A DNA stretch of 64,000 nt from Nonomuraea thailandensis (GCF_024172165.1 NZ_JAMZEB010000001.1:790442-854441), one strand, 5' to 3'; counted from the first letter of the stretch, positions 28,356 to 37,929 are shown. Notes: a model not told the origin generated them from the sequence alone. Translations and numbers: made by a program.

Positions 28356-29881
28356 TCACACCCATGAGCGCATCAGCATCCGAGCCCACCACTCCGCGTG
28401 CGGGATCGTCTCGCCGGACAGGATCGGATGGAGCCACCAGAAGTTGACCAAGACGATGAGGGTTCCCGCTCCGGCGACGGCCGCCCCGATGGTTCTCCTG
28501 ATCGATGCCGTTCCACCGGGTCCGAGTGCCAGCCCTGCGGCGATCACCAGCGCCAGCACCATGAACGGCACGACGGGCAACATGTAGAACAGGTACATGG
28601 TGCGGTTGTCGGCGATGGCGTAGTAGAACCACGGCAGCCACCCCGCGCCGCAGGCGAGCAGCACCGCTCCGGATCGCCAGTCCCGTACGGCCGCGTAATG
28701 GGCGATGAGCACCACGAGCGCCGGCAGCGCGAGGTACCACAGTGCCGGCGTGCCGACGCCCAGTACCGCCTTCGCGCACGTGCTGGCAGCACAGGCGTTC
28801 GGTGGGCTCTCGTAGTGGAAGGCGACCGGGCGTTGCAGGAATGGCCACTGCCAGGGCTCCGACATGTAATCGTGCGGGGTGTCCAGGCCGGTGTGGAAGC
28901 CGAGCACCTGAGCCTGGTAGGCGAGCCACGAGCGCAGCGAGTCGACGACGAAGAAGCCCGGCCCGGCCTGGGTGGCCCGCTCCCAGTTGCGTCCCCAGCC
29001 CTCCGCCCGCAGGAACCAGCCGGTCCAGCTCAGCACGTACACCACGGCGGCGACCAGGGCGAACGCGACCATCAGAGGCTGCAGGGCGGCCGCCAGCCAT
29101 GGCCGCAGTCCCAGCGCCCGCTTCCCACATCAGAGCGAGCGCGGCGAAGGCGAGCAGGAAGAACACTCCCGACCACTTGACGGCGCTCGCGGCTCCCAGG
29201 CACGCCCCCGCGGCCGGCAGCCACGGCCGCACCCCCCGGCCGGAGCCCTGCCACGCACCACCGTTGCCGGATCCAGTCCCGGTCCGCCACCACGCAGGCG
29301 AAGCCGGCCAGCACCCAGAACATCAGGAACACGTCCAGCAGCGCGGTCCGCGACAGCACGAAGTGCAGGCCGTCGAGGGCGAGTAGCAGGCCGGCCAGGC
29401 AACCCAGCAACATCGAGCGGGTCATCCGCCGCGCCACCCTCGCCATGATCAGGATCGATAACGTGCCCGCCACAGCGCCGGCGAACCTCCAGCCGAAGGG
29501 CGTCATGCCGAACCACCACTCGCCGAGGGCGATCATCCACTTGCCGAGCGGCGGATGCGCGACATAGTCGGCGCATTCCCCGGCGGTCGGGCACCGCCGC
29601 CAGATGCCGAGGTCACCCGCCATGATCATCCGGTCGGCGATCGGATCCTCGGCGGTGCCCACCGTCATGCGTTCGACCCCGAACCTCAGCAGCGCGTAGG
29701 CACCCTTGATGTAATGACTCTCGTCGAACACCACCGCGTGCGGTTCGCCGAGCCGCAGGAAGCGCAACGCGGCGCCGAGCAGGGTGACGAAGAGCGGCCC
29801 CGCCCATCCCCACAACGTGTCGGCCGGCATGGGCGGAACCAGCCGGCGTGCCGTGGCCGGGCTCCGCCTGTGCGGGTTCAC
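28356..29881 (-). pseudogene. pmt: Dolichyl-phosphate-mannose-protein mannosyltransferase (PMT) with two frameshifts
   Basis: The GTG at 29881 overlaps the stop of the propeller gene (GTGA). The N-terminal part has the PMT signature FDESHYIKGAYALLRFG and the ADYVAHPPLGKWMIALGEW motif, with several membrane segments. The frame breaks on the minus strand at a C6 run (29232-29237), continues as RPWLPAAGACLGAASAVKWS, then breaks again near 29090 and finishes in a third frame as FYYAIADNRTMYLFYMLPVVPF. PMT O-mannosylates exported proteins in actinobacteria. Correcting two one-base indels would restore a full-length membrane protein. The gene is normally single copy and important, so sequence error is a real alternative. 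Confidence 0.82.
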
Positions 29882-31080
29882 TCCTTGATCGCTGCCAGGT
29901 TGAGTACGGCCAGTTCGGGCGCCGTGCCGGAGCCGCACGGTGCCAGGCCGGACGAGCCGCAGGGTGGCGCCGGCCAGGCGAGTACCAGGCCGGGCGTGGA
30001 AGAAAGGCCGAGGTACACGGTTCCCTGGCCTCGCACCTTCGCCACGCCGAGGTCGAGGTCCTGCCCGGTGGCGAGGTCGTGGACCACGGTGGCGCCGAGG
30101 TCGACGAAGCGTTCCGCGCGGATCTGCGACGGCGGAACGATGGCGCCGCAAATCTCCCTGGCCTGGCCACCGCTCTAGCTCCACTCCATCGTGCGCCGGT
30201 CCACCGTGGCCACGCACCAACTCGGACTGCAGCGCATTCCCGTCGCCCCGGGCGGCGCGTGCAGGAACTGGCGTTCGCCGGTTTCCAGGTTGACGAGCAC
30301 GCTCTGGTTCGCCTCGGTGTCATGCCCGTGGACGTCGGACGCCCACGGCCAGGACACCAGGTGCAGCCCGCCGGTGCCCGGCATGGCCTGGGGTGTGCCG
30401 CCGGTGATCGGGACGGCGTACAGCCCGCCCTGGCGGACCGACCAGACGACGCGGTCGCGCAGGACACCAAGGCGTTCCACCGCCGCCGCAGGTCCGCTGA
30501 GGCGCGTCACGAGGGTGGCCTCTCCACCGGAGCGTGGCAGCGCCCACACGTCCGTGCGCTTCTGCGTCCGTACGTCCTCGGCCCACCAGGCGATGTGCTC
30601 CAGACCCGGCTCCACTCTCTGCGGGTAGTAGTCGCGTGCGCCGTCCGGCTGGGGCATGTCGCCCAGGACCCTGGATTCGCGCGCCGCGGTGTCGTACACC
30701 TCCAGCCTCACGCCCTTGTCGAGGGACGTGTTGACGCGCAGAAGCACCTCCGTGGCGCTCAACGCGGTCACCGGCGCGTACGTCAAGCCATCGGACGCCA
30801 CCGCCGGGATGGTGGTCATCGCGGACGACCACACGTCACCGGCGGAGGAGATGGTGGAAGGTGAGGGGGTGGCGGAGGCGTCCCGCCGGCCGAGGTCGGC
30901 CAGCGACCCCGTCGCCAGCACCAGCGCCGTGACTGCCGCGGCGGCGAACGGCACCGAGGCCGTCAGGGCCCGGCGGCGGCGCACCCGTCGCCCGGCCCGC
31001 GCGGCCGCGCCCACGTCCACCCGCGACGGCGGCTGCTCGTCCGGCACCAAGTCCTCGAACAGGGGCTTGAGGTCCGTCAT
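29878..31080 (-). pseudogene. Membrane-anchored beta-propeller-like protein with in-frame amber stop
   Basis: The ATG at 31080 overlaps the sigma gene stop (ATGA). About 45 basic residues precede one membrane span (ALTASVPFAAAAVTALVLATG). An extracytoplasmic TolB/WD40-like part with repeated strand-turn units follows (GEATLVTRLSG, GGLYAVPITGGTPQAMPG, GLHLVSWPWAS). A TAG at 30175-30177 (codon 302) stops it, but the same frame continues open for another 98 codons through TVVHDLATGQDLDLGVAKV to a TGA that overlaps the PMT start. The continuation matches the C terminus of the paralogue at 31674-32846. Proteins of this design coupled to SigE-type sigma genes are presumed anti-sigma factors or sensors. 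Confidence 0.78.
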
Positions 31081-31582
31081 CGATCCTCCTTGCTCGGCGT
31101 CACCTCGAGGAGCGCGCGCAGGGTCGCCAGCCCGCGCGCGGTCTGGCTCTTGACGGTCCCGGTCGAACAGCCGAGCGCCACGGCCGTCTGTTCGACGCTC
31201 AGATCGCAGTGGAAGCGCAGCACCAGCGTGGCCCGCTGCCGTGCCGGCACCAGGGCCAGCGCCCGCCACAAATCGATGGCCAGGTCGGCGTCCCACGCCC
31301 GCCGGCCGCCTCGGGAGGCACCGCGCTGAGCCTGGTACGCGCGAACCAGCCGCCCCGCTGCTCCTTCAGGAAGACCCGGACCAGGATCACCTGTACGTAC
31401 GCATCCAGGTCATCGGCCTGGCGGGCGTGGCGCCATTTGACGTACAGCCGGGTGATCGACGCCTGCACTAGGTCGTCTGCGCGATGCCAGTCCTGGCACA
31501 GGGCATAGGCGATCCGACGTAACCAGAGCAGGCGCCCGCGGACGTACGAGGTGTACTCCTCGTACGTACTCAAGAGATCCAC
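31077..31582 (-). pseudogene. SigE-type ECF sigma factor, one frameshift
   Basis: From a GTG at 31582, region 2 is clear (YEEYTSYVRGRLLWLRRIAYALCQDWHRADDLVQASITRLYVKW). Between about 31300 and 31330 the frame shifts by one. The continuation carries region 4 (LWRALALVPARQRATLVLRF, DLSVEQTAVALGCSTGTVKSQ) and ends at 31077, overlapping the propeller gene. One base correction gives a full ~168-residue SigE-family protein. It heads a sigma-propeller-PMT operon with four-base overlaps. The region before it (31583-31673) is the promoter. Confidence 0.8.
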
Positions 31583-31673
31583 ACCACCGGGATGCCACCG
31601 GCCACCGAAACGGTTGCACCGCGCGCGGGGAATTCCTCTGCTTGCGTGCCGTCCCGGTGCCGGGAGCGGCCGG

Positions 31674-32846
31674 TCACGGGATCCTGGTCAGATCCACCAC
31701 GACGACCTCGTCCTTGACCTGGTAGGCCAGCACGCTCTGGTGTTGCGAGTGTGCCGGGTAGATCCGGTAGACACTCCCGCCCGCCGGCATGCCGAGATCC
31801 GCCGCCACACCGGTCGACAGGTCGCGGAGCACGAGGTCGTTCTCCACGTGGAAGCGGTCGAGGAGCTGTGGCGTCATCGTGACCGTCCCCGGGGGCAGGT
31901 CCGTCTCCCCCGAACCGTCGCGGAGCCGGGAGAAGGGCCGGCCGTCCGCCTTCACGCCGGTGCACCGGGTCACCGCGCACTTGACGTCCTGCTCGCCCGG
32001 ATGTACGACGGCGGTGCTCCGCTCTCCCGTTTCCACGTTGAGGATCTCCTTGAACAGAACCCCGGGGCGCGAAGCGGCGGGACGGTCGGAGGTGCCGGCC
32101 CACGGCCAGCGCAGCAGATGGAGGTTCTCGGCCCGGGGCACCGGCTCGACCGTCCCTCCGGCCAGGGGAACGGTGTAGACCCCGCCCCTTCCCCCCAGGG
32201 AGAAGACGACCTCGCCGGCCACCACGGCGAACTCATCGATCAGGACTCCCGTCCTGATCGTGTCACCGTCCCTGTCGCCGTCCATGCCCCTGCGGTCGAG
32301 GGTGGCGAAGACGCGCTGCTCGCCGCCGGTGAGCGGCACGCTCGCCAGCTCCAGCCGCTCCTCAGTGACGTACCACCACACGATGTGACCATCGCCCACC
32401 ACGAAGCCGGGCGGGGCTGTGGCCGACCCCCGCCTCACGCGATGGGCGATCTCGCGGGTCTCACCAGTGTCCAGGTCGTAGGTGTACAGGTAGTCGAGTT
32501 TGCTCGGCGACCAGTTATCCACCAGCAGCGTGTGGTCATCGAGCATAGCGATGAGATTGCCCCTGACGGCGCCGGCCGGGGCCTTCTTGACCGCCTGGGG
32601 CCAGACCTGCTCGATCGGCTCCACGGCGGTGACGTGCTGCGCGGCCGTGGTGACCGGGCCCAGCCACGGCACGCCGGCCGCGATGCCGGCGACGATCGCC
32701 GCCGCCGCCGCGATCAGCGCGCGCCGACGTCGCCACCGGCGCCGGTACAGGGTCTCGACCTCGTACGCGAGCGTGCCCGAACCGTGCGGTGCCCGCTCGG
32801 CACCCCGCACCATCGAATCGCGCAGGGAGAGCTCCAGATCATTCAT
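31674..32846 (-). CDS. Membrane-anchored beta-propeller-like protein, putative anti-sigma partner
   Basis: 390 residues, intact. The ATG at 32846 overlaps the sigma stop at 32843 (ATGA). A cytoplasmic N terminus (~35 residues, NDLELSLRDSMVRGAERAP) is followed by one membrane span (RALIAAAAAIVAGIAAG) and an outer domain with repeated blade-like units (YTYDLDTGETREIAHR, GVYTVPLAGGTVEPVP, NLHLLRWPWAG), ending VKDEVVVVDLTRIP. It is paralogous to the products at 29878 and 55033. Coupling to a SigE-type sigma factor suggests that it restrains the sigma factor at the membrane until an outside signal, but no ZAS-type zinc motif is visible, so this role is inferred. Confidence 0.8.
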   Translation of the reverse strand: MNDLELSLRDSMVRGAERAPHGSGTLAYEVETLYRRRWRRRRALIAAAAAIVAGIAAGVPWLGPVTTAAQHVTAVEPIEQVWPQAVKKAPAGAVRGNLIAMLDDHTLLVDNWSPSKLDYLYTYDLDTGETREIAHRVRRGSATAPPGFVVGDGHIVWWYVTEERLELASVPLTGGEQRVFATLDRRGMDGDRDGDTIRTGVLIDEFAVVAGEVVFSLGGRGGVYTVPLAGGTVEPVPRAENLHLLRWPWAGTSDRPAASRPGVLFKEILNVETGERSTAVVHPGEQDVKCAVTRCTGVKADGRPFSRLRDGSGETDLPPGTVTMTPQLLDRFHVENDLVLRDLSTGVAADLGMPAGGSVYRIYPAHSQHQSVLAYQVKDEVVVVDLTRIP

Positions 32847-33322
32847 TGCACGCTCCTGTCCGGGAGAGCAGAACGAAGTTTCGCCAGGGCACGCGAGGCC
32901 TGGCTGCGCACCGTGCCGTGCGAGACACCGAGCACCGCAGCGATCTCGGTGTCGGTGAGCTGCTCGTAATAGCGCAGCACCAGAACGGCCCGCTGCTTGC
33001 GGGGAAGATCGACGAGTCGCTGCCACAACTCGTCTCCGACCGGCGGCTCGTCCTCCTTGCCGATCTCGGGGAGGTTCCGCGTCAGGTGCTCGCGCCGCCG
33101 CGAACGCCATGCGGCGATGTGCAGCCTGGCCATCGTCGTACGGACGTAGCTCTCCGGATTGCTCTTGTACCGCACCCGCTGCCAGGAGCCGCGTAACCGC
33201 AGCAGCGCCTCCTGGCTCAGGTCCGCCGCGTCGTGCGGGTTACCGGTAAGCACGTAGCCGTAGCGCAGCAACGCATCGCCGCGCTCGGCCACGAAGGCCC
33301 CGAAGGCCCGGTCGGGTTCCAA
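32843..33322 (-). CDS. SigE-type ECF sigma factor
   Basis: 159 residues, intact. Region 2 is RYGYVLTGNPHDAADLSQEALLRLRGSW and region 4 is LPRKQRAVLVLRYYEQLTDTEIAAVLGVSHGTVRSQASRAL. The best start is TTG at 33322 (TTG-GAA-CCC); the nearby ATG at 33329 is out of frame. It is coupled by ATGA to the propeller gene. This is the only sigma/propeller pair in the window with both genes undamaged. Confidence 0.88.
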   Translation of the reverse strand: MEPDRAFGAFVAERGDALLRYGYVLTGNPHDAADLSQEALLRLRGSWQRVRYKSNPESYVRTTMARLHIAAWRSRRREHLTRNLPEIGKEDEPPVGDELWQRLVDLPRKQRAVLVLRYYEQLTDTEIAAVLGVSHGTVRSQASRALAKLRSALPDRSVQ

Positions 33323-33768
33323 TGCTCATCGCCCTTCCTCTCGATCCGTCGTCACTCAGAAGGGCTCACGGCCCGGAATGTTGCACCGGTCGCCAGGAAA
33401 TTCCGAGCGCGCTGCCCGCTGAGCGCTCAGGGGACACTTCGGCGTACGGTCGCCGCCCCGGCTTGGCTCGCTGCCGTACCCGATGGGCTGCCCGGTCCCG
33501 CGCATGCGGCCGTGTCGCCCTCACTCATCGGAGCCTCCGTGCTGCCGCCCCGTTCAACCGGTAACGAAAGTGCTCACTTGTTCCTAGACCGTTATCTGTG
33601 ATCTAGAGGTTGACGTGCGGTGATGTGTCGGAGACATGTCCCGAGGGCAACACCGACACCCGATCTCACAGGTGGCCGCCAGTAGCCTTCGCTCACGAAC
33701 CTTCCAGAAATACCCCCAGAATTCCGGACATGGACATCGATGACCGATGATCCAGTTAAGGAGACCGG
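33323..33768. other. Divergent promoter region between two sigma operons
   Basis: About 445 bp without a gene, separating the minus-strand sigma gene (33322) from the plus-strand one (33769). It should hold both promoters. A clear AAGGAG precedes 33769. I could not assign -35/-10 elements with confidence. Confidence 0.5.
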
Positions 33769-34313
33769 ATGGGAGCCGATCCCAATAGCCGGCTCGTGGA
33801 GATCTACGAATTCGCCTACGAATTCATACTCGGGTATGTCCTGCGCCGCTGCCCGCGCCCGAAGGACGCCGCCGATGTGGTGGCCGAGACGTTCACCACG
33901 GCGTGGCGTCGCATCGAGGAGCTACCCGAGGGCGACGAAGCGAGGCTGTGGCTGTACGGCGTGGCGCGCCGGGTGCTCGCGCCAATCACCGGCGCGGCGA
34001 GCGGCGCCACGAGCAGCACACGGCGGCCCTGCGCGAGCGGCTCGCCACCTCCCCCGCGCTGACCCGCCCGCCGGAGGACGAGATCTCGCAGATGGGACGG
34101 GTCTTCCGCGACCTGACCGACGACGATAGGGAACTGCTCTCCCTGGTCGCCTGGGAGCGGCTCGACCATGGGCAGATCGCCCGCATGCTCGGCGTCTCCC
34201 GCAACGCGGTGCGGATCAGGCTCTATCGCGCCCGCAAGCGTTTCGCTCGAGGGCTGGCGAGAGCCGGGATCGACCATCCTCGTGCCATCGCCCTGGAAGG
34301 GAGCTCGCTGTGA
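33769..34313 (+). pseudogene. ECF sigma factor, one frameshift
   Basis: The ATG at 33769 follows AAGGAG. Region 2 reads YEFAYEFILGYVLRRCPRPKDAADVVAETFTTAWRRI, then LWLYGVARRVLA. There the frame shifts (near 33985) and continues as NHRRGERRHEQHTAALRERL with region 4 LTDDDRELLSLVAWERLDHGQIARMLGVSRNAVRIRLYRARKRF, ending at 34313. One base restores a ~180-residue ECF factor of the type with a short linker. Its stop overlaps the next gene's GTG. Confidence 0.8.
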
Positions 34314-35202
34314 ACCTCGCTGATCTCGCCCGCGTGCGCGACAAGGACCTCGCCGGGAGAAGTGTCCGCACCGGAGGCGCGGACGCTCATGCACGCGATC
34401 ATGCCCCAGGGACGGGAACCGGTGACCGCGGCACGGCAGCGCCCGAAGGTACGACGGCGGCTCGTGGTGGGCTTGGCTTCCCTGGTGACGGCCACGGTGG
34501 TCGCTGTCGGCGCTGGCCTGGTCGGTGGCCCGGTAACGAGTTACGCCAACGCGGCCGTCTCCATCGAGAAGACCGATGAGTACTTCAGCGTGAGCATCAC
34601 CGACGCCACAGCCGACCGCCATCGCTTCGAGGAGGCGTTCCGGGCGGTCGGGTTGAACGTCACGGTAAAGTGATCCCGGTGGCGCCGTCCGACGTGGGGA
34701 AGCTGGTCGGTCCTATCGTCCCGGACGGCTTCAAGTGGCACGGAAGCCTCGGAACGCAGGCGATCACGCCGTGCCCGTCGGTGTTCTGCGCGAAGGTGTG
34801 GATGCCGGCCGATTTCCCTGGCCGTGTGGTGTTCGGCTCGGTCGTCCCGCCAAGCCGGGCGAGCCGTACGCCGACGAGAGCCCCGTCGACCCGAACGGTG
34901 AGGAGGCCCTGTCCGGCTACACCAGTCACGGCAAGACAGTGGCGGCCGTACGGACCGAGCTGAACCGGTGCGGGCTGAAGGCCGGTTACCGGCTGCTCTG
35001 GCAGCGCAAGGACAACAGCGACGGCGGCATCTCGTGGTTCGACGAGGCCGTGCCGGGGAGCCGGGTCAAGGACGACTGAACCGTGGCGTCTACCCGGTTC
35101 CACAGCTCCGACACCGTTGACCTGTTCGTGACCCCCGGCAAGGACGCTGGTCCCGTTCCCAGCCCGTACCCTGAACCCCGGTGGTACGACATGCCCGACT
35201 GA
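34310..35202 (+). pseudogene. Putative membrane anti-sigma/sensor gene, broken several times
   Basis: It starts at a GTG overlapping the sigma stop: NLADLARVRDKDLAG. The sense continues in a second frame (PEARTLMHAIMPQ, membrane span RRLVVGLASLVTATVVAVGAGLV), a third frame after 34671 (VAPSDVGKLVGPIVPDGF), a fourth segment after about 34855 (KPGEPYADESPVDPNGEEAL) and, past an in-frame TGA at 35077-35079, a last stretch ending RWYDMPD at 35202. Together these give one single-span protein of about 295 residues with an extracytoplasmic domain, a common design after ECF sigma genes. Three frameshifts and a stop make it a pseudogene unless this stretch is badly sequenced. Confidence 0.68.
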
Positions 35203-35212
35203 GCCCGCGGCA

Positions 35213-35243
35213 GGGGCGACGCCCTCGTTCGGGGCGTTGCCCC
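35213..35243 (+). terminator. Hairpin terminator after the sigma/anti-sigma operon
   Basis: GGGGCGACGCCC (35213-35224) pairs with GGGCGTTGCCCC (35232-35243) around a short loop, with one G-T wobble, 11 bp after the last stop at 35202. No T-run follows, as is common in actinomycetes. Confidence 0.65.
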
Positions 35244-35434
35244 TTACTTGCTCGTACTGTCCCCTTGTCCGCGGGCTCCTGATGATGCGTCTCGGGGCCA
35301 GTTCAGGCCGCCATAAACCAGATCAGGCTGGACTCCTGAGCTGGTTCGGATCTCTGATCGACGAGCGTCACGGTGGTGGGATCAGCAGGCGCTACCTGCC
35401 CGAGCTGTAAGTCGCACCTCGCCCGCGCAACGCG

Positions 35435-35737
35435 TCAGGAGACGCAGAACCCGCTCGGACCGACCGACGGCGCGGTGTGAGAGTGACTCACCTCACGCCC
35501 GGGCGCCAGGCGGTAGCTTAACAGACTTGCCCCGACACAGTAGTTGAGCTGCGTCTGGTTGGACACGCCCACAACTTCCAGCCCGGATGGGAAGCTCCAC
35601 CGGTCGCCTTCCTCAACGAGAACCGTCCAGGGGGAGCCCGATGCGGTGAGGGGACACAGGTAGCCGCTTGGGCAATAGGGGATGGAAACGGTCTGTGCGC
35701 CAGCGGCCGCCTGCGTCGCTGTGAGGGTGGTGAACAT
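35435..35737 (-). CDS. Small Cys-containing protein, possibly I36-inhibitor-like
   Basis: 100 residues: after an Ala/Thr-rich start comes IPYCPSGYLCPL, a Trp/Glu segment (GSPWTVLVEEGDRWSFPSG) and a second Cys pair (NYCVG and GFCVS). CPSGYLC recalls the Cys-rich opening of peptidase-inhibitor-I36/secreted beta-gamma-type proteins. No convincing signal peptide is visible at the chosen start, so the N terminus may be incomplete. The role is unknown. Confidence 0.45.
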   Translation of the reverse strand: MFTTLTATQAAAGAQTVSIPYCPSGYLCPLTASGSPWTVLVEEGDRWSFPSGLEVVGVSNQTQLNYCVGASLLSYRLAPGREVSHSHTAPSVGPSGFCVS

Positions 35738-35926
35738 CGAGCACTTTCATCCTGAGTAGCGGCCTTCTTCGATGAGCTGCAGGACGAGGATGGCCTGCAC
35801 GATCATGGTGGCGCGGTGCGGGCAGCAGCGCAGCCGGACGAGGACCTTCCAGATCTTCAACGTGGCGACGGAGGCACCCAGAGCCGAGAGAGTGAGGCGC
35901 CGCTCGGCCGCTGACGCCGTAGCCGC

Positions 35927-36230
35927 GGCATCACGGATGAGAGCGTCATCGCCACCAAACTCGGAGGGCGGTCCAATGCTCCCGCGACCGGCCTCACCCT
36001 GATCTCGAAGGCTTGTCCGCCGAGGTGATCCGGGAATCTTCGAAGCGCAGCCGGGAACGGCTCGGCGTGGACAAGCTGGACCTCCTGCACGCGCACGTGT
36101 ACGTCGAGGGTTCCCAGGTGCCGCTGGAGGGGACCGTCGCGGCGTTCGCGGAAGTGGTCGAGGACGGCGTTGTGGGCCGGCTCGGGGCGAGCAAGCGCTG
36201 GTGTGGAGACTCGAGAACGGGCCCGAAATG
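35927..36230 (+). pseudogene. Aldo/keto reductase fragment
   Basis: The segment DESVIATKLGGRSNAPATG in one frame and AEVIRESSKRSRERLGVDKLDLLHAHVYVEG plus VEDGVVGRLGASK in the next frame are the central part of an aldo/keto reductase (strands 2-6, including the region that carries the catalytic Lys). Both termini and the cofactor-binding end are missing, with a frameshift near 36005. The 35738-35926 stretch before it shows nothing else. Confidence 0.62.
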
Positions 36231-36499
36231 TGGCGGCGGCCGGGCCACCCGGCTACGAGGTCGTGACCATCGGCCCAGGAGACGTCGGCCCCGGCGAATC
36301 CCTCACTCACATCGGGCCTGACCATCACGAACGGACGGGCCATGCCGCCTGGCCCTTCAACCCCCTGCAATTTCCTGGATGGCAGAAATCAGGCGGTCCA
36401 TGGCTCTCATTCCTGTTGCATGTAACCCCGCGCCGATCTTTTATAAAGGCAGATCAAACGTTCATGCCCGAAATCGGGCCATGCCAGGAAAGGAAAAGG

Positions 36500-36766
36500 T
36501 TGATCTTGATCAAACGCGCGATGCAGGTAGGTACGCTCGCGATGGCGGGCCTTTCGATGATTACTGCCTTGACATCTCCTGCTCAGGCGATTCAGCCCGC
36601 TAACAGCAGGAACGGCGAAGGTCCACAATACGTCGTGGAGGGTCCGTTCTACGTCGAAGATGAATGCTGGTATCGGGCAAGTTTTTACCACCCCAAGCAC
36701 CCCAACTGCCTGCTCGATTCCGAATGGATGGGAGGCTCTCGCTGGTGGCTGTGGATTGACAAGTGA
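36500..36766 (+). CDS. Small secreted protein with two Cys
   Basis: About 88 residues. A purine-rich AGGAAAAGG precedes TTG codons at 36500 and 36506; an ATG at 36522 is a later alternative. The N terminus is a Sec signal peptide (KRAMQVGTLAMAGLSMITAL, cut after AQA). The mature ~58 residues contain Asn, Tyr, Trp and two Cys (DECWYRASFYHPKHPNC), which could form a disulfide. No family is recognised. GC is lower than that of its neighbours, suggesting recent acquisition. Confidence 0.62.
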   Translation: MILIKRAMQVGTLAMAGLSMITALTSPAQAIQPANSRNGEGPQYVVEGPFYVEDECWYRASFYHPKHPNCLLDSEWMGGSRWWLWIDK

Positions 36767-37203
36767 GGTCTTACATCTGATCTCGCGAAGCTGTGGTATG
36801 AGGATTGCTCCGACGAGGTGACCTGCGCGAGGAGCGCAGCGGCGGAGTTGGGCGCGGATCGCGTCACGTCTTCAGCTGGGTGCCGGCCTGTTCGCCGGGT
36901 GCCAGAGCTTGGCGGATGTGGTACCAGACGAGGTCTCAGCGGATCAGGCCGGACACGCAGGACAGCGTCCCCGTGAAGACCACGACTGCGTGGCACGTGG
37001 AACAGGAACTCGAAGCCTCTGGTGGACCGGTTGACCTCGATCGACACCCTTGCACCAGGGCTCTTCCGCTTGCCGATCAACTCCCCGTCACCGTATCCCC
37101 TGACCCGCCGTCCAGGATGGAGGCTTCAAGGAGCTGCAAGCTCAACCCGGCACACCTCTCCGGTTCGGTTGTGAACCGGAGAGCGGCGGCGTCTGGGCTG
37201 GTT
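36767..37203. other. Intergenic region with no recognised gene
   Basis: About 440 bp. On the minus strand a short stretch reads WYHIRQALAPGEQAGTQLKT before a stop, possibly the C-terminal tail of a lost gene. Nothing else is supportable. Confidence 0.4.
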
Positions 37204-37557
37204 CTAGGCGTCGCCCTTGAGCTGGATGATTTGGAGGTAGTTGCCGTCGGGGTCGGCGAAGGTGCCGAAGCGGCCGAAGGGGCGGTCCTCGACGGGCAGG
37301 AGCCAGTCCACGCCGGCTGCGTGGAGCTGCTTCTCGGCGGCGTCGAAGTCGTCGACGTGGAAGTTGAGGATGGATCGGCCCGGCTCGTCGTTCTTGGCCT
37401 CGACGTCGTCGCGCCGCTCGATGACCAGCAGGAAACCGCCAAGGTCGAGCGGGCCCTCGCCCTGGTGTTCCGGTGCGAGCGCGTTGCGGTACCACTCGCG
37501 CAGCTCCTCGGGCTGGGTGCTGCCGAGCAGAAGGCTGCCGGGGGTCAGAATTGTCAT
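37204..37557 (-). CDS. VOC (glyoxalase/bleomycin-resistance fold) family protein
   Basis: 117 residues with a paired beta-alpha-beta-beta-beta fold: early SLLLGSTQPEELREWYRNALAP, LNFHVDDFDAAEKQLHAAGVDWL and the final FADPDGNYLQIIQL, whose Glu-like metal position is here Gln. Start ATG 37557 follows GGAGA. VOC proteins include dioxygenases, glyoxalases and antibiotic-binding proteins; the Asp-Pro-Asp-Gly-Asn end is typical. Upstream are a decayed leader and a two-site palindromic operator (37842-37886) that may control it. Confidence 0.82.
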   Translation of the reverse strand: MTILTPGSLLLGSTQPEELREWYRNALAPEHQGEGPLDLGGFLLVIERRDDVEAKNDEPGRSILNFHVDDFDAAEKQLHAAGVDWLLPVEDRPFGRFGTFADPDGNYLQIIQLKGDA

Positions 37558-37841
37558 GAAGATCTCCGTGGTGTCATACAGGGGTGGGTGCGGTACCGGG
37601 CTCGGGCTGAGAGCCGACGCCGGCGTACTCACGCTCCAGCGCCTTGGCCGGGCTGCTACGCCAGCCGGCGCCGGCGATCACGACCGTCTTGCCGGATCGC
37701 CGGTCAGCTCAGGCGCCGACGGTCTCCATGCGACTGAGTGCGGGCTTCGATGGCGACGGCCTGGTGAGCCGGCATGTCCCCACCCTCGTTCGGGTTGGAG
37801 CGCGCCTCCATCGCGACGGTGAAGTTCCGCTGCTCAGCGTG
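37558..37841 (-). other. Leader region with remnant coding sequence
   Basis: On the minus strand an ATG at 37847 opens a 47-residue frame (QHAEQRNFTVAMEARSNPNE) ending near 37709, and a later stretch reads TVVIAGAGWRSSPAKALERE. Neither is a complete recognisable gene. The region probably held one that is now degraded, ahead of the VOC gene. Confidence 0.4.
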
Positions 37842-37886
37842 TTGCATCATGCAAGAACTCTAGGACCATAGCTTTCATGATGCAAG
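37842..37886 (+). promoter_or_regulatory. Tandem palindromic operator matching the one at 1037-1083
   Basis: TTGCATCATGCAA (37842-37854) is a perfect 6-1-6 palindrome, and CTTTCATGATGCAAG (37872-37886) is the exact complement of the 15-mer at 1037-1051. The two centres are 31 bp apart, as in the first locus. This suggests that the HxlR protein at 551-1015 or a close relative controls this locus too. Confidence 0.65.
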
Positions 37887-37929
37887 TATAGCCGTCGGCC
37901 CGCCGGTCGCCAGGCTGCGGAGTGGGGCC

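Noticed and set aside
31551..32969. A 472-codon plus-strand frame over the propeller gene
   Set aside because: It covers the ATGA-coupled propeller gene on the other strand and shows no protein-like pattern.
37644..37847. A second VOC or dehydrogenase gene upstream of 37557
   Set aside because: Only short disconnected stretches are protein-like; no complete domain can be assembled.
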